From Nitrosomonadaceae bacterium (GTDB lineage: Bacteria > Pseudomonadota > Gammaproteobacteria > Burkholderiales > Nitrosomonadaceae), in assembly GCA_014190895.1 (NCBI GenBank), contig BJGV01000007.1, positions 1 through 62,368 on the forward strand: DNA of 62,368 nucleotides. The letters are read 5' to 3'. Numbering within the stretch: position 1 is the stretch's first letter; each line of letters begins with the position of its first letter. The translations under genes were made by a program, and so were the position numbers. The notes beneath the pieces were generated by a model. The model was given only the letters and a program-made list of their open reading frames with translations, made no database searches and was not told where the DNA came from. This document shows positions 31,039 through 42,526 of this stretch, one piece after another.

Positions 31039-31072
31039 ACATTGTTTTTTTTAATTTTTATTGCAACAATGT
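31039..31072. terminator. Symmetric hairpin between convergent metZ and ppiB
   Basis: ACATTGTT (31039-31046) and AACAATGT (31065-31072) form a perfect eight-base-pair stem with an 18-base T-rich loop. Its place between two converging genes suggests a bidirectional terminator, but the stem is AT-rich and the tails are not clean T-runs. Confidence 0.35.
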
Positions 31073-31098
31073 TGGTAATTGGTCCAAGGAAGACATTT

Positions 31099-31614
31099 TT
31101 AAGGGGTAACAAGAATTGTTACTTTTTGCAACATTACGTCTTCTAACGGCACGTTTTGATGCCCATTGTAATTACGAGTTTCTGTTTTTTTAATTTTATC
31201 CACCACATCTCTACCCTTTATTACTTCACCAAAGACGCAATACCCGAATCCATCAGAGGTAGGTGCAGTATAATTAAGAAAATTGTTATCAGCGACATTA
31301 ATAAAAAATTGCGCGGAAGCAGAGTGCACATCCGATGTGCGTGCCATGGCAACGGTGTATGCATTATTACTGAGACCATTAGCTGCCTCATTTTTAATTG
31401 AAGTGCGAGTCATTTTCTCCTTCAATCCTAGTTCAAATCCGCCACCTTGGATCATAAAATTATCAATTACACGATGAAATATTGTGCCGTCGTAATGTCC
31501 ACTATTTACATATTCAATAAAATTTAGAACAGTGAGTGGCGATTTTTCATGATTTAATGAAAGGGTAATAATGCCATAATTGGTATGCAATTCGACTGTC
31601 GTTATTTGCGTCAT
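31099..31614 (-). CDS. ppiB: Peptidyl-prolyl cis-trans isomerase B, cytoplasmic cyclophilin
   Basis: 171 residues with no signal peptide. Cyclophilin core: [15 protein letters not shown] holds the catalytic Arg and the Phe/Met/Gln pocket residues, then [18 protein letters not shown] and [11 protein letters not shown]. It catalyses proline isomerisation in folding proteins. It is followed on the same strand by a paralogue with a signal peptide, giving a cytoplasmic/periplasmic pair. Confidence 0.95.
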   Translation of the reverse strand: MTQITTVELHTNYGIITLSLNHEKSPLTVLNFIEYVNSGHYDGTIFHRVIDNFMIQGGGFELGLKEKMTRTSIKNEAANGLSNNAYTVAMARTSDVHSASAQFFINVADNNFLNYTAPTSDGFGYCVFGEVIKGRDVVDKIKKTETRNYNGHQNVPLEDVMLQKVTILVTP

Positions 31615-31666
31615 ATCAGTATTCCTGTTTGAATTCTAATCTTTTTGCAGCGAAGATTCTTGTAAT

Positions 31667-32236
31667 TTAGAGGGACTTTATTTCCTCAATTATTACCATT
31701 TCTTTAGGCGCATCACTTGAAAATGGGCCACTAACGCCAGTAGGTACAGTAGCAATTTTATTAACTATCTCCATACCTTTTATCACCTTTCCAAATACGG
31801 TATAACCGTAACCTTGAGTAGTAGGTGCAGTATAATTTAAGAATGTATTGTTAGCTATGTTAATAAAGAATTGTCCTGAGGCAGAGTGTGGGTCATTAGT
31901 ACGGGCCATTGCTATCGTACCGATCTCATTTTTTAAGCCATTAGCGGCTTCATTTTCAATGGGTGGTTTTGTCGGCCTTTCGCTAAACATCTTGTCAAAT
32001 CCGCCCCCCTGAATCATAAATTTAGGAATGACACGGTGAAAAATTGTAGATTTATAGTGTCCTTTTTCTACGTAATGTAGAAAATTTTCGACAGTCCTAG
32101 GCGCTTTGTCAGGGCGAAGTTCCAGAACAATAGTACCTAGACTAGTTTTAATTTCAACTTGTTGATCAGCAGCAGATGCCGTAACACAAAATAAGAATAA
32201 GAGAATAGGTAATGTTCGAGTGAGTGGCGTAAGCAT
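31667..32236 (-). CDS. ppiA: Peptidyl-prolyl cis-trans isomerase A, periplasmic cyclophilin
   Basis: From the ATG at 32236 the protein has 189 residues and opens with a signal peptide (MLTPLTRTLPILLFLFCVTA, cleavage expected after ASA). The mature part is a cyclophilin with [15 protein letters not shown] and AMARTNDPHSASGQFFIN. A second ATG at 32287 would lengthen the basic n-region by 17 residues; neither has a clear ribosome-binding site. It is divergent from cysS. Confidence 0.9.
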   Translation of the reverse strand: MLTPLTRTLPILLFLFCVTASAADQQVEIKTSLGTIVLELRPDKAPRTVENFLHYVEKGHYKSTIFHRVIPKFMIQGGGFDKMFSERPTKPPIENEAANGLKNEIGTIAMARTNDPHSASGQFFINIANNTFLNYTAPTTQGYGYTVFGKVIKGMEIVNKIATVPTGVSGPFSSDAPKEMVIIEEIKSL

Positions 32237-32586
32237 TTTCAAAAGAAAAGGATTGCGATACTCTTCTTTTTTTTGCGATATTTTCATAAAATAATTGCCA
32301 GTAATTAATGTCTTTTTATACAACGTAAGAATTTGTAACTTTTTATAGTTTACCACACCAGCTCAGTTATCCATATTTCTAAATTTTTATTTATCATGCA
32401 GTATTTTGTTAATTTACTTCTAATTTTATAAGATACACAACACATTGAACACATATGAATTCATATATCGATATAAATCTCTTTCTTTTCCGTATGCTAT
32501 AATTTTTTACTTTTTTAATTAAGCCATGGCATCACTTTTTATATTTAGAATGCCACTAAAGATCCTTTATTTTTAAGTTCTGTAGA

Positions 32587-33963
32587 ATGTTAAAAATCTA
32601 TAATTCACTAATCAAAGAGAAGCAAAATTTTGTTCCGTTGATTGCTCATGCGGTGAAAATATATGTTTGCGGTATGACAGTTTATGATTATTGCCACCTA
32701 GGACACGCACGTGTAATGGTGGTATTTGATATGGTCACCCGTTGGTTTAGAGCTAATGATTTTGAAGTTATTTATGTTCGAAATATTACAGATATCGATG
32801 ACAAAATTATTAAACGAGCACAAGAAAATAATGAATCCATTGATACGTTAACAGATTACTTTATCCGAGCAATGAATGAAGATGCCGCTTTGCTTGGGGT
32901 AATGCCACCTACATATGAGCCCCGTGCCACCCAATATGTGGAGAGCATGATCGCGATGATTCATACTTTGGTAGAGAAAGGTCTTGCTTATGCCGCATCT
33001 AACGGTAACGTATACTATGCCGTACATAAATTTACTGGCTACGGAAAACTCTCTGGAAAATCACTCACTGATTTGCGCGCTGGAGAAAGAGTTGCTATAG
33101 ATTCTTACAAGACAGACCCACTAGATTTTGTGCTCTGGAAGGCGGCTAAGCCAAATGAGCCTCAATGGGAATCACCTTGGGGCAGAGGCCGTCCAGGTTG
33201 GCATATAGAGTGCTCAGCTATGAGTGAACGCTATTTGGGTAAACATTTTGATATACATGGGGGTGGACAAGATTTGCAATTTCCCCATCATGAAAATGAG
33301 ATCGCACAAAGCGAGGCTGCGCATGATTGTTGTTTTGTAAATTATTGGATGCACAATGGTTTTGTGCGCGTAGATAATGCAAAAATGTCTAAGTCGTTAG
33401 GTAACTTCTTTACTATACGCGACGTACTTACCCGTTATCAGCCAGAGGTGATTAGATTCTTTATTCTTCGGGCTCATTACCGTAGCCAATTAAATTATGC
33501 AGATCAGCATTTAGAGGACGCCAGATACGCTCTTGATCGTCTTTACAATGCACTTAGGGGGGAAGTTTGTGGCGCTATAACTATTAATTGGAGCGAACCA
33601 TTTGCCCGACGTTTTATGGAAGCAATGGACGATGATTTTAACACCCCTAATGCTATTGCGGTATTGTTTGATCTTGCTAATAAAATTAATAAAACAAGAT
33701 CATTACATGACTCAGCATTATTGAAAGCGTTGGGTGGCTTATTGGGTTTGTTACAACAAGATCCGCAACAGCATCTGCGGGGTAAAATAATGGACAATGA
33801 ATCTGTCCGTCTATCAGAATTCATTGAAGATATGATTCAGCAACGGCTCGCCGCACGTGCAGCCAAGAACTTTATCGAAGCAGATAGAATTCGTAAGGAA
33901 TTGCTGAGTCTGGGCATCATTCTGGAGGATGGCCAGAAAATTACTACCTGGCGACGAAATTGA
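32587..33963 (+). CDS. cysS: Cysteine--tRNA ligase
   Basis: Charges tRNA-Cys. 458 residues. Cys28 is the first zinc ligand, HLGH is at 37-40, GWHIECSAM carries the second zinc cysteine, HHENEIAQS carries the remaining zinc ligands, and KMSKSLGNF is the adenylate loop (about 266-274). The C-terminal tRNA-binding helical domain is complete. No strong ribosome-binding site; the 230-base upstream gap to ppiA is AT-rich and should carry divergent promoters. Confidence 0.97.
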   Translation: MLKIYNSLIKEKQNFVPLIAHAVKIYVCGMTVYDYCHLGHARVMVVFDMVTRWFRANDFEVIYVRNITDIDDKIIKRAQENNESIDTLTDYFIRAMNEDAALLGVMPPTYEPRATQYVESMIAMIHTLVEKGLAYAASNGNVYYAVHKFTGYGKLSGKSLTDLRAGERVAIDSYKTDPLDFVLWKAAKPNEPQWESPWGRGRPGWHIECSAMSERYLGKHFDIHGGGQDLQFPHHENEIAQSEAAHDCCFVNYWMHNGFVRVDNAKMSKSLGNFFTIRDVLTRYQPEVIRFFILRAHYRSQLNYADQHLEDARYALDRLYNALRGEVCGAITINWSEPFARRFMEAMDDDFNTPNAIAVLFDLANKINKTRSLHDSALLKALGGLLGLLQQDPQQHLRGKIMDNESVRLSEFIEDMIQQRLAARAAKNFIEADRIRKELLSLGIILEDGQKITTWRRN

Positions 33964-34107
33964 ACCTACTAGTTTTTAATTGTTTAACGAGATGTGATAT
34001 TAATTAGGCGATTATCGAACCTTGGATGTTAAGGTAAGCGAGATTAGATTCACGTAATCAAGTACTTTTTTACGGGAAGGAGACATACAATTCAATCATT
34101 ACTATTC

Positions 34108-34380
34108 TTGATTGTCGTACTCTTTAGTTTAGTAAATCTTATTCATGCCCGTGGCTATGGCTCCGGAGGCGGCGAAGGTGAGAATTGCCGCGAGTGCACG
34201 CCAAGAATAGAAGTTAAATTTTTTATGATACATGATATTAATAAAGATGCTTTTTTAAGTCCGGAAGAGGCTGCATTAATAAAGATGTCCAATGAAACAT
34301 TTGAACAGGCAGATACTAATAGAGACAGTAAGTTAAATAAGACTGAATTCTTAAAAATCTGGGAAAATCTACCTAGATAA
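34108..34380 (+). CDS. Small exported EF-hand protein
   Basis: A hydrophobic signal-like N-terminus (LIVVLFSLVNLIHA) is followed by a Gly-rich stretch with two cysteines (CRECTP) and two EF-hand loops: DINKDAFLSPEE and DTNRDSKLNKTE, each with Asp/Asn at 1, 3, 5 and Glu at 12. It probably binds calcium in the periplasm. The start is odd: AAGGAG (34077-34082) is 25 bases before the TTG used here, but seven bases before an in-frame ATT at 34090, which would add six residues. No known function. Confidence 0.7.
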   Translation: MIVVLFSLVNLIHARGYGSGGGEGENCRECTPRIEVKFFMIHDINKDAFLSPEEAALIKMSNETFEQADTNRDSKLNKTEFLKIWENLPR

Positions 34381-34419
34381 CCACCTATAAAATAACTCTT
34401 GTTTAGCAGAACTTTACAT

Positions 34420-37272
34420 TTAGGTTTTCATCAGGGCTCTAAGAACATAGGGCAGTATACCACCGTTTGTATAATAATCTATTTCAATATCGGTATCCAT
34501 TCTGCACAATAATTTAACCTTACGTTGCGCGCCATTTTTGCTTCGTATTAAAAGTGTTACATCTTGCTGAGGACGAATATCATTTAAATTTGTAATATTA
34601 AATTGTTCGCTGCCATTGATACCAAGAGATTCAGCGCCATCACCATTTTTAAATTGCAATGGCAACACACCCATACCAATTAGGTTGCTGCGATGTATTC
34701 GTTCAAAGCTTTTAGCAATAACTACTTTAATACCAAGTAATTGAGTTCCTTTAGCCGCCCAATCACGGCTTGACCCTGTACCGTATTCCTCGCCACCAAT
34801 AATTATCATGGGTATGCCTTCTGCGATGTATTTCATCGCAGCATCGTAGATACTCATTTGTTCGTTTCTATCTTTGTTGGCATATTGATATATGGTGATC
34901 CCACCTTCGCTACCAGGGATCATCAGATTCCGAATACGTACATTGGCGAATGTCCCGCGTATCATCACATTATGGTTGCCGCGCCGCGAACCGTAGCTGT
35001 TGAAATTTTTTTTAGTTATATTGTGTTCCAAAAGATATTTTCCAGCAGGTGAAGTGTCTTTAATGGCTCCAGCAGGACTAATATGATCAGTTGTTACCGA
35101 ATCACCAAATATTGCCAGTACACGGGCATTGATAATCTCACCATGATTATTTGGTCGTACAGGTTGCATAGAGAAATTATGAAAGAAAGTTGGTTCAGCT
35201 ATGTAAGTAGATTCTGGCCAATCATAGACCTGACCCATAACTGATGGTAAATTATTCCATAATGGGTGACTGTTGGCGAGATTACTATAGAGCTCTTGAA
35301 ACATTTTTGCATTGGTAGCAAATTTCATGAGCGTATCGATCTCTTCACTGCTTGGCCAGATATCACCAAGCCAAACAGGATTACCATCGCTTCCAGTACC
35401 GAGTGGCTCAGTCATCAAGTCAATGAGCATAGTTCCAGCAATAGCGTATGCCACCACTAATGGTGGTGAGGCAAGAAAATTAGCTCGAATATTAGGGTGA
35501 ATACGCGCCTCAAAATTGCGATTGCCAGAAAGTATTGCAGAGCACACCAGATCATTTTTTACTACAGTTTCTTCGATTATTTCTTCTAATGGACCAGAAT
35601 TGCCAATACAAGTGGTACAACCATAACCGACTAGATTGAAACCAAGTTGTTCTAAGTAAGATAATAGTCCGGTAACAGTAAGATATTCTGTCACTACACG
35701 GGAACCAGGAGCCAGTGATGTCTTGATATGACGTTTTACAGATAGTCCTTTTTCAATAGCCTTTTTTGCCAATAATCCGGCGGTAATTAATACACCGGGG
35801 TTAGAGGTATTGGTGCAAGAGGTGATAGCCGCAATCAATATGTCGCCATGGCCAATATCAATTGAATTATTTATTTGGCGTATAGAATTTTTTATATTGT
35901 TCGACAGCGAATAGTCGGCAATTATTTTTGATAAATTTTTATTCTTATCAGAACGCAGATGATCCTGATGTCGATCTTTGTCTTTAATATCGGTATTAAT
36001 AATCTCTCTCTGATTAACATAGACGGGGTAACGCTTCCCTAGATTATCTATTTTTTTAGCGTAACCATCTTTTATGACAGGATTAGTGAGAAGTTGAGAA
36101 AACTGGGATTTAATATTACCGATCTCAATGCGGTCTTGTGGACGCTTTGGACCCGCCACTGAGGGGGCAATTAGACTGAGATTAAGCTCGATCTCATAAC
36201 TATAATCAATCTCACCTTTACATGGGATACCATATAATTTTTGTGCTTTGAAATAAGACTGAAATGCAGTTATTTCTTCATTGTTCCGCCCAGTTTCCTT
36301 GAAATATTTAATGGTGGTATCATCTACTGGAAAGAAGCCCATGGTGGCGCCATATTCTGGCGCCATATTTGCAATAGTTGCACGATCTGGCAATGTTAAT
36401 AACTTCGTGCCCTCACCAAAGAATTCGACAAATTTACCTACTACATTTAATTTTCGTAGAGTTTCGGTGATGGTCAGTACCAGATCGGTAGCGGTGACGC
36501 CATTACGTAATCGACCAGTCAAATTCACGCCTACAACATCCGGAGTGAGTAAATAAATTGGCTGCCCTAGCATACCAGCTTCTGCTTCAATGCCGCCCAC
36601 GCCCCAACCAACTGCACCGATACTGTTGATCATAGTGGTATGTGAATCAGTCCCGACTAATGTATCGGGATAAACTACGCCATTTTTTTGATGAATTCCA
36701 CGAGCCAAGTACTCAAGATTTACTTGATGAACAATCCCAACTCCGGGAGGCACAACTTTAAATGTTTCAAATGCCTGCATGCCCCACTTTATAAACTGAT
36801 AGCGCTCGTTATTACGAGAAAATTCGATTTCCATATTTAAATCAAGTGCCTGTTTATTTCCATAATGATCAATTTGAATTGAGTGATCAACTACGAGATC
36901 AACGGGGACCAATGGTTCGATAATTTTTGGGTCTTTGCCCATTCTCTTTGCTACGCTACGCATTGCTGCTAAATCAACAAGTAATGGAACGCCAGTAAAA
37001 TCTTGCAATATGATACGTGCTACGATAAAAGGAATTTCATCTATACGGACAGCATTAGGCTGCCATTCGGCAAGTTTGCTGATATGTGCTTTTGTAATCT
37101 TTTTCCCATCATAATTTCGTAGTACAGATTCTAGTATGATCCGAATAGAAACAGGCAATCGTGAAATCTTGTTAAAACCAAATTCTTCTAGAGCAGTGAG
37201 GGAGTAGAATTTTACATTCTGGTTTTTGGTAAGATTAAATTCTCTAAGGGTATTGAATAGATTATGAATCAT
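34420..37272 (-). CDS. acnA: Aconitate hydratase A
   Basis: Interconverts citrate and isocitrate. 950 residues, about 60 longer than E. coli AcnA, the excess being a lysine/asparagine-rich insert near residues 425-470 before the first cluster cysteine. The 4Fe-4S ligands are in [12 protein letters not shown] and in [25 protein letters not shown] and the swivel-domain [16 protein letters not shown] with the catalytic serine are intact. It lies on the minus strand with mdh, opposite the sdh-suc operon. Confidence 0.96.
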   Translation of the reverse strand: MIHNLFNTLREFNLTKNQNVKFYSLTALEEFGFNKISRLPVSIRIILESVLRNYDGKKITKAHISKLAEWQPNAVRIDEIPFIVARIILQDFTGVPLLVDLAAMRSVAKRMGKDPKIIEPLVPVDLVVDHSIQIDHYGNKQALDLNMEIEFSRNNERYQFIKWGMQAFETFKVVPPGVGIVHQVNLEYLARGIHQKNGVVYPDTLVGTDSHTTMINSIGAVGWGVGGIEAEAGMLGQPIYLLTPDVVGVNLTGRLRNGVTATDLVLTITETLRKLNVVGKFVEFFGEGTKLLTLPDRATIANMAPEYGATMGFFPVDDTTIKYFKETGRNNEEITAFQSYFKAQKLYGIPCKGEIDYSYEIELNLSLIAPSVAGPKRPQDRIEIGNIKSQFSQLLTNPVIKDGYAKKIDNLGKRYPVYVNQREIINTDIKDKDRHQDHLRSDKNKNLSKIIADYSLSNNIKNSIRQINNSIDIGHGDILIAAITSCTNTSNPGVLITAGLLAKKAIEKGLSVKRHIKTSLAPGSRVVTEYLTVTGLLSYLEQLGFNLVGYGCTTCIGNSGPLEEIIEETVVKNDLVCSAILSGNRNFEARIHPNIRANFLASPPLVVAYAIAGTMLIDLMTEPLGTGSDGNPVWLGDIWPSSEEIDTLMKFATNAKMFQELYSNLANSHPLWNNLPSVMGQVYDWPESTYIAEPTFFHNFSMQPVRPNNHGEIINARVLAIFGDSVTTDHISPAGAIKDTSPAGKYLLEHNITKKNFNSYGSRRGNHNVMIRGTFANVRIRNLMIPGSEGGITIYQYANKDRNEQMSIYDAAMKYIAEGIPMIIIGGEEYGTGSSRDWAAKGTQLLGIKVVIAKSFERIHRSNLIGMGVLPLQFKNGDGAESLGINGSEQFNITNLNDIRPQQDVTLLIRSKNGAQRKVKLLCRMDTDIEIDYYTNGGILPYVLRALMKT

Positions 37273-37614
37273 GTGGCATCTCTTAAAAATTATTTTATAA
37301 GATATAGTGGAGATAGTTGTGCAAAATAAAGTTTACCATTGGAAGCAGTGTTGAAATTACTTTAGAGTTAAGTATTTATTTAGCAAGAGTGCATTATAAT
37401 TTCTATTTTTCTTATTCTTCATTTGCTGAATTTTTACAGAACATGCAGAGCGTTTTACAGGTAGAGTGGGCTATTCATTCTAGAGACAGTAAATCTGAGA
37501 ATTGTAGTTAGATAGACGATATAAAAATCAGAATAAATTTTGTCAATTGACAGTTTCTCTAGTTTTTAATTGTACAGATGAAACATCTGAGAAATTATAC
37601 GATAAGAGTCAGCG
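37273..37614. other. AT-rich non-coding region between mdh and acnA
   Basis: It should hold the acnA promoter (minus strand). A 64-codon open frame on the plus strand at 37317 has no ribosome-binding site and no domain-like pattern, so I do not call it. The end nearest mdh is occupied by a tandem repeat. Confidence 0.4.
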
Positions 37615-37646
37615 TCATTACTTCATTACTTCATTACTTCATTACT
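37615..37646. repeat. Four perfect tandem copies of an 8-base unit just downstream of mdh
   Basis: TCATTACT is repeated four times without change (37615-37622, 37623-37630, 37631-37638, 37639-37646), ending five bases before the mdh stop codon on the minus strand. It is a short microsatellite whose copy number may vary. It lies in the 3-prime untranslated region, so no effect on protein is expected. Confidence 0.95.
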
Positions 37647-37650
37647 ACCA

Positions 37651-38634
37651 TCATCTTAGTAAGCGCCTAATTGAATCACGTTCTTCTGCTAATTCTTGAT
37701 AGCTATTTTGTATTCTAATTTTTCCAAAATCACCTAAGTCAAGTCCCTTTACAATCTTGTAGGCACCATTCTGACAGATGACAGGATAACTATAAATTAC
37801 ACCCTCAGGGATATCATAGCTGCCATCTGACGGGATACTCATAGAGACCCAGTCATTTTCTTTTGTACCATAAATCCAGTCATGCATATGATTCATGACA
37901 GCGTTAGCGGCACTAGCTGCACTCGATAATCCTCGCACGCGAATAATTTCCGTACCACGTTCCTGTATGGTTGGTATAAAGTAATTTTCTATCCATGCTC
38001 TATCATTAACGAAAGTAAAGATATTCTGGCCGTCTACTTCAACGCAACTTAAGTCGGGGTATTGAGTAGCCGAATGATTTCCCCACACCGTCATTTTTCT
38101 GATACTGGATAAAGGTTTATTAATTTTTCCAGCTATTTGAGACAGAGAGCGATTATGATCCAGTCTCATCATTGCTGAAAAATTATTTGAATTAAGATCA
38201 GGAGCATTCTTCATAGTGATTAATGCATTAGTGTTAGCGGGATTACCTACTATTAAGATTTTTATATTACGATCAGCAACTTCATTGAGCGCTTCTCCAT
38301 GGGCAATAAAGATCTCAGCATTAGCCATTAGTAAATCTTTTCGCTCCATGTCTTTGCTACGCGGGCGCGCGCCTACTAATATCGCAATATTGGCATCATG
38401 AAAGGCAATTTTCGGATCATCGGTAATGAGCACATTATTTAGCAGGGGAAATGCGCAATCATTCAATTCCATCACTATGCCTTTGAGGGATTCCTGTGAT
38501 TGAGTGATGTCAAGTAATTGCAGAATAATAGGCTGATCTCCACCAAGCATATCTCCCGCGGCTATACGAAATAAAAGACTGTAAGCAATTTGACCTGCAG
38601 CACCAGTTATCGCAATGCGAATAGGGCGTTTCAT
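37651..38634 (-). CDS. mdh: Malate dehydrogenase
   Basis: Oxidises malate to oxaloacetate with NAD. 327 residues of the cytoplasmic-type MDH also found in other betaproteobacteria. [16 protein letters not shown] binds [17 protein letters not shown] holds the substrate arginines, [15 protein letters not shown] the third arginine, and [11 protein letters not shown] the catalytic histidine. It is divergent from sdhC. Confidence 0.96.
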   Translation of the reverse strand: MKRPIRIAITGAAGQIAYSLLFRIAAGDMLGGDQPIILQLLDITQSQESLKGIVMELNDCAFPLLNNVLITDDPKIAFHDANIAILVGARPRSKDMERKDLLMANAEIFIAHGEALNEVADRNIKILIVGNPANTNALITMKNAPDLNSNNFSAMMRLDHNRSLSQIAGKINKPLSSIRKMTVWGNHSATQYPDLSCVEVDGQNIFTFVNDRAWIENYFIPTIQERGTEIIRVRGLSSAASAANAVMNHMHDWIYGTKENDWVSMSIPSDGSYDIPEGVIYSYPVICQNGAYKIVKGLDLGDFGKIRIQNSYQELAEERDSIRRLLR

Positions 38635-38985
38635 CTTATTTCTTTTTTAGGGGTAGATTTAATACAGGGATTTTTTGCAGAATTCATTAAACTTCCTTAC
38701 GAACTTTAAGTAATTAGTGTAGTCGAAAAAAACGTTCTGCGGAAGTTGATTTAATTGCATGCACACAACTAATACTATTTAATAACGAGCTCATCGAAGA
38801 ACTTTTTTCTATAACGCACATCTAAAACTTAGATTATAAAGAATCTTTTTTCCGTCAACGCATTAATTTATAAAATATGCCTAAGTTAAATTAATTGAAG
38901 ATTGTGAGTGCATGCTCATTGTATCTCTAAACGTAACGGGCTAAACTGGCTTTTAATTAAGAATTAATTACATAGAGGGTGAAGG
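38635..38985. other. Divergent control region between mdh and the sdh-suc operon
   Basis: No gene seen. TTGAAG (38895-38900) and TTGTAT (38919-38924), 18 bases apart, are a weak candidate promoter for sdhC. The region is AT-rich with several short inverted AT stretches (38950-38970). Confidence 0.35.
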
Positions 38986-39363
38986 TTGCCAAAAAATCGT
39001 CCAAGATATTTGAATCTTAAGGAGATTAAGCAACCTATTCCTGCAATCATTTCTATTCTTCATCGTGTAAGTGGGGTACTGCTGTTCTTTCCAGGAATTC
39101 CTATTCTTCTTTATAGCCTAGAGATGTTTTTAGGTTCATTGCAAGGCTATACTGAGATCCGGTTCATTTTTGAATTGCCACAAATCAAATTCTCATTAAT
39201 AGCCTTATTTTGGTTTTTTACGCATCATCTTTGTGCAGGTATCCGTCATTTGGCGCTAGATTTGAATTATGGCCTTAGATTAGAGTACGCACGTAATAGC
39301 AGTAAAATGGTGTTGGTAGTAGGATTTTTTATAACATTATTTTTTGGAGTAATGATTTGGTAA
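38986..39363 (+). CDS. sdhC: Succinate dehydrogenase cytochrome b556 subunit
   Basis: Membrane anchor of complex II, 125 residues with three helices. The LNLKEIKQPIPAIISILHRVSG signature, split here as PAIISILHRVSG with the Ser and Arg of the quinone site, and HHLCAGIRHLALD with the haem-ligand histidine are present. The start is TTG at 38986, preceded by GAGGGTGAAGG. Its end overlaps sdhD by seven bases. Confidence 0.94.
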   Translation: MPKNRPRYLNLKEIKQPIPAIISILHRVSGVLLFFPGIPILLYSLEMFLGSLQGYTEIRFIFELPQIKFSLIALFWFFTHHLCAGIRHLALDLNYGLRLEYARNSSKMVLVVGFFITLFFGVMIW

Positions 39364-39701
39364 AACGCATAGTCATTGGTGCCCATTATGGATCGAGGGA
39401 TTGGCTAGTGCAACGCATTACCGCCGTAATAATGATATTTTATGTACTATTGCTAATATCAGTAATATTAATTTCTGCACCGCATGATTATGTTGCGTGG
39501 AAGAAGATATTCGGCAACCAGTGGATACGCATTACCTCTCTCTTATTTTTTCTAAGCCTTTGTTGGCACGCTTGGATTGGAATGCGCAATATTCTGATGG
39601 ATTATGTTCATAAAACTAGTATTCGTTTAACGACACAAATACTAATAATTCTGTCGTTATTGTTTTATATCGTATTATTTTTCGAGACTCTGTGGAGTTA
39701 A
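39357..39701 (+). CDS. sdhD: Succinate dehydrogenase hydrophobic membrane anchor subunit
   Basis: 114 residues with three transmembrane helices. [14 protein letters not shown] and the [17 protein letters not shown] block with the haem/quinone histidine identify SdhD. TTG start at 39357 inside the sdhC end, with GGAG six bases upstream, giving translational coupling. Confidence 0.93.
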   Translation: MVKRIVIGAHYGSRDWLVQRITAVIMIFYVLLLISVILISAPHDYVAWKKIFGNQWIRITSLLFFLSLCWHAWIGMRNILMDYVHKTSIRLTTQILIILSLLFYIVLFFETLWS

Positions 39702-39702
39702 T

Positions 39703-41466
39703 GTGGCGATAATTAAAAGAAAATTTGATGCGGTGATTGTTGGAGCTGGTGGCGCAGGAATGCGTGCGGCTCTGCAATTATCAGAAGCGGGGTTTAAGGT
39801 CGCGGTTATAACTAAAGTATTTCCAACTCGCTCACATACGGTAGCAGCGCAAGGCGGTATTGCTGCTTCGCTTGGTAACGTCACCGAGGATAATTGGCAC
39901 TGGCATATGTACGATACGGTAAAAGGTTCTGATTATCTTGGTGATCAAGATGCTATTGAATTTATGTGTCGTCAGGCTAGTGAAGTGGTGTACGAATTAG
40001 AGCATTTTGGCATGCCATTTGATCGTCTAGAAAATGGGAAAATTTATCAACGCCCCTTTGGCGGCCAATCACAGAATTTTGGTGGAGCACAAGCAACGCG
40101 TTCTTGTGCAACAGCGGATCGCACTGGACATGCTTTATTGCATACGTTATATCAGCGCAATGTACAGGCTAACACTCAATTTTTTATTGAATGGATGGGA
40201 CTGGATTTAATTCATAATGAGCAGGGAGAGGTGCTTGGTTTAATGGCGATGGAAATAGAAACTGGTGAAGTCATGTTGTTGCACGCTAAGGTTACTTTGC
40301 TCGCCACTGGTGGAGGTGGACGTGTATTTCAAGCGAGTACCAATGCTTTCATCAATACTGGAGATGGTCTAGGTATGGCGGCACGCGCAGGCATTCCTCT
40401 GGAAGATATGGAATTCTGGCAATTTCACCCCACTGGTGTTTATGGGGCAGGGGTGCTAATCAGCGAAGCTGTACGTGGCGAAGGCGGCTATCTTTTAAAT
40501 AAAGATGGTGAGCGTTTTATGGAACGTTACGCTCCAAATGCTAGAGATTTGGCTAGTCGTGATGTGATATCTCGTGCTCTGACCACAGAAATAAGGGAAG
40601 GACGTGGTTGTGGAAATAATGCCGACCATTTATTGTTAAAATTAGACCATCTTGGTGAAAACATAATCAGAACAAGGTTGCCTGGTATACGTGAGATTGC
40701 TATCAGGTTTGCCCAAGTAGATCCGATTAATCAACCGATTCCAGTCGTGCCAACCGCGCATTACATGATGGGTGGCATCCCTACCAATCTGCATGGGCAG
40801 GTAGTTGCTCCTTATAAAACCGGACCAGAAGAGGTGATTCAAGGTTTATATGCGGTTGGTGAATGTGCGTGCGTCTCTGTGCACGGCGCAAATCGTTTAG
40901 GAACAAACTCTCTGCTTGATATAGTTGTATTTGGACGAGCTGCTGGAGATCAAATTGCTAAAGACCTAAGAAAAAATCTCCATCATAAACCATTGCCGAT
41001 TACCGTTGCCGATAAAACACTCGCGCGACTTGCTCGTTTAGATGGTCAGAAGAACGGCGAGAGCGTAGCTCAGGTGGGAGATTTATTGCGTCAAACTATG
41101 CAGACGCATTGTGGAGTTTTTCGTTTTGCTGATATGTTGAAACAGGGGGTAGTAAAAATTAATGAGATTGCAGAGCGTGTCGCACATACCGAAATTCACG
41201 ATAAGAGCAGAGTATTTAATACTGCACGAGTAGAAGCGCTGGAGCTTGATAATTTGATAGAAGTGGCTTTAGCTAGTATGGTTTCTGCTGAGGGACGTAA
41301 AGAAAGTCGCGGAGCTCATGCGCGCGATGATTTCCCGATACGAGATGATGATAAGTGGCTTAAACACACTCTATATTTCAGTGAAAATCAGCGATTAGAT
41401 TATAAGCCAGTCAGGTTGAAACCGTTGACAGTGGGATCATTCTTACCTCAAGAAAGGGTATATTAA
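39703..41466 (+). CDS. sdhA: Succinate dehydrogenase flavoprotein subunit
   Basis: Oxidises succinate to fumarate. 587 residues. The dinucleotide motif [11 protein letters not shown] is at 14-24 and His45 in [11 protein letters not shown] is the covalent FAD attachment site. HPTGVYGAG and the active-site arginine in RGEGGYLLN follow; [10 protein letters not shown] and [12 protein letters not shown] complete the site. GTG start with GGAG upstream, two bases after the sdhD stop. Confidence 0.97.
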   Translation: MAIIKRKFDAVIVGAGGAGMRAALQLSEAGFKVAVITKVFPTRSHTVAAQGGIAASLGNVTEDNWHWHMYDTVKGSDYLGDQDAIEFMCRQASEVVYELEHFGMPFDRLENGKIYQRPFGGQSQNFGGAQATRSCATADRTGHALLHTLYQRNVQANTQFFIEWMGLDLIHNEQGEVLGLMAMEIETGEVMLLHAKVTLLATGGGGRVFQASTNAFINTGDGLGMAARAGIPLEDMEFWQFHPTGVYGAGVLISEAVRGEGGYLLNKDGERFMERYAPNARDLASRDVISRALTTEIREGRGCGNNADHLLLKLDHLGENIIRTRLPGIREIAIRFAQVDPINQPIPVVPTAHYMMGGIPTNLHGQVVAPYKTGPEEVIQGLYAVGECACVSVHGANRLGTNSLLDIVVFGRAAGDQIAKDLRKNLHHKPLPITVADKTLARLARLDGQKNGESVAQVGDLLRQTMQTHCGVFRFADMLKQGVVKINEIAERVAHTEIHDKSRVFNTARVEALELDNLIEVALASMVSAEGRKESRGAHARDDFPIRDDDKWLKHTLYFSENQRLDYKPVRLKPLTVGSFLPQERVY

Positions 41467-41560
41467 GGTGAATAAAGTAGTGTAAAGGAGTGTTTCAGAG
41501 AAATCGGCGGGCGGGGTTGATTTTAATCTTTTATTATGATTGATTTATTTAGGAGAGAAC

Positions 41561-42256
41561 GTGCGTTTTTCGATTTATCGCTATGATCCTGGTAAGGATA
41601 AAAAACCCTATATGCAGGATTACGACATAGTTCTGGATGTCGTTGACAAAATGTTGCTTGATGCATTAATACGTATTAAGTCAGTTGATGACAGCTTAAG
41701 TCTGCGTCGTTCTTGTCGAGAAGGTGTGTGTGGATCGGATGGAATGAATATTAATGGCCGGAATGGATTGGCCTGCATCACACCTATTAAGGATTTAAAA
41801 GAACCGGTAGTTTTACGTCCTCTTCCTGGGTTGCCAGTCATTCGCGATCTAATTGTAGACATGACGCAATTCTTTAAGCAATACCATTCTATTAAACCTT
41901 ATCTGATTAATAATGAGCCGCCGCCAGAAACAGAGCGACTGCAATCTCCTGAGGAGAGAGCGGAGATAGACGGGACATATGAGTGTATTTTGTGCGCATG
42001 CTGCTCCACAGCGTGCCCTTCATTTTGGTGGAATCCTGATAAATTTGTTGGTCCAGCAGGACTGCTACAGGCATATCGTTTTCTTGCCGATAGTCGTGAT
42101 CAGGCTACTAATGAACGATTAGATAATTTAGAGGATCCGTACCGTCTATTTCGTTGTCACTCTATTATGAATTGCGTAGATTCTTGCCCAAAAGGATTAA
42201 ATCCAACTAAAGCTATTGGCAAGATCAAAAATATGCTGATTAGAAGAACCATATGA
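41561..42256 (+). CDS. sdhB: Succinate dehydrogenase iron-sulfur subunit
   Basis: 231 residues from GTG at 41561, which has AGGAGA five bases upstream; a longer frame to 41540 lacks support. The 2Fe-2S cysteines are in SCREGVCGSDGMNINGRNGLAC, quoted as SCREGVCGSDGMNI and GLAC, the 4Fe-4S ligands in CILCACCSTACPSFWW, and the 3Fe-4S ligands in CHSIMNCVDSCPKGL. It passes electrons from SdhA to the quinone site. The stop overlaps the sdhE start (ATGA). Confidence 0.97.
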   Translation: MRFSIYRYDPGKDKKPYMQDYDIVLDVVDKMLLDALIRIKSVDDSLSLRRSCREGVCGSDGMNINGRNGLACITPIKDLKEPVVLRPLPGLPVIRDLIVDMTQFFKQYHSIKPYLINNEPPPETERLQSPEERAEIDGTYECILCACCSTACPSFWWNPDKFVGPAGLLQAYRFLADSRDQATNERLDNLEDPYRLFRCHSIMNCVDSCPKGLNPTKAIGKIKNMLIRRTI

Positions 42257-42486
42257 AGCAATTAACGCGTGCACGTTGGCGCTGTCGACGCGGGTTATTG
42301 GAGCTAGACATTGTTTTGCAACGGTTCATGAATGAGCGCTACGCGTTGTTATGTGAGCCCGAGTTACGTCAATTTGACGCGTTATTAGATCTTTCTGACA
42401 ATGATTTATGGGATATGATTAAAATTAAAACAGAGGTAAGTGATACAAGATCGCAATCCGTATTGCAATTGTTGCGAGCAATTTGA
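42253..42486 (+). CDS. sdhE: FAD assembly factor SdhE
   Basis: 77-residue DUF339/Sdh5 protein that promotes covalent flavinylation of SdhA. The RRGLLELD segment contains the conserved RGxxE motif. ATG overlaps the sdhB stop by four bases, so it is co-translated with its client complex. Confidence 0.92.
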   Translation: MKQLTRARWRCRRGLLELDIVLQRFMNERYALLCEPELRQFDALLDLSDNDLWDMIKIKTEVSDTRSQSVLQLLRAI

Positions 42487-42526
42487 TCTTATTACACTGC
42501 ATTAACTATAGAAAATGGAGAGCAGT

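Noticed and set aside
33543-33824. Long antisense frame inside cysS
   Set aside because: Entirely within a well-conserved aminoacyl-tRNA synthetase gene; codon-bias shadow.
37317-37511. 64-codon open frame on the plus strand between mdh and acnA
   Set aside because: No ribosome-binding site, no recognisable domain, and AT-rich low-information translation.
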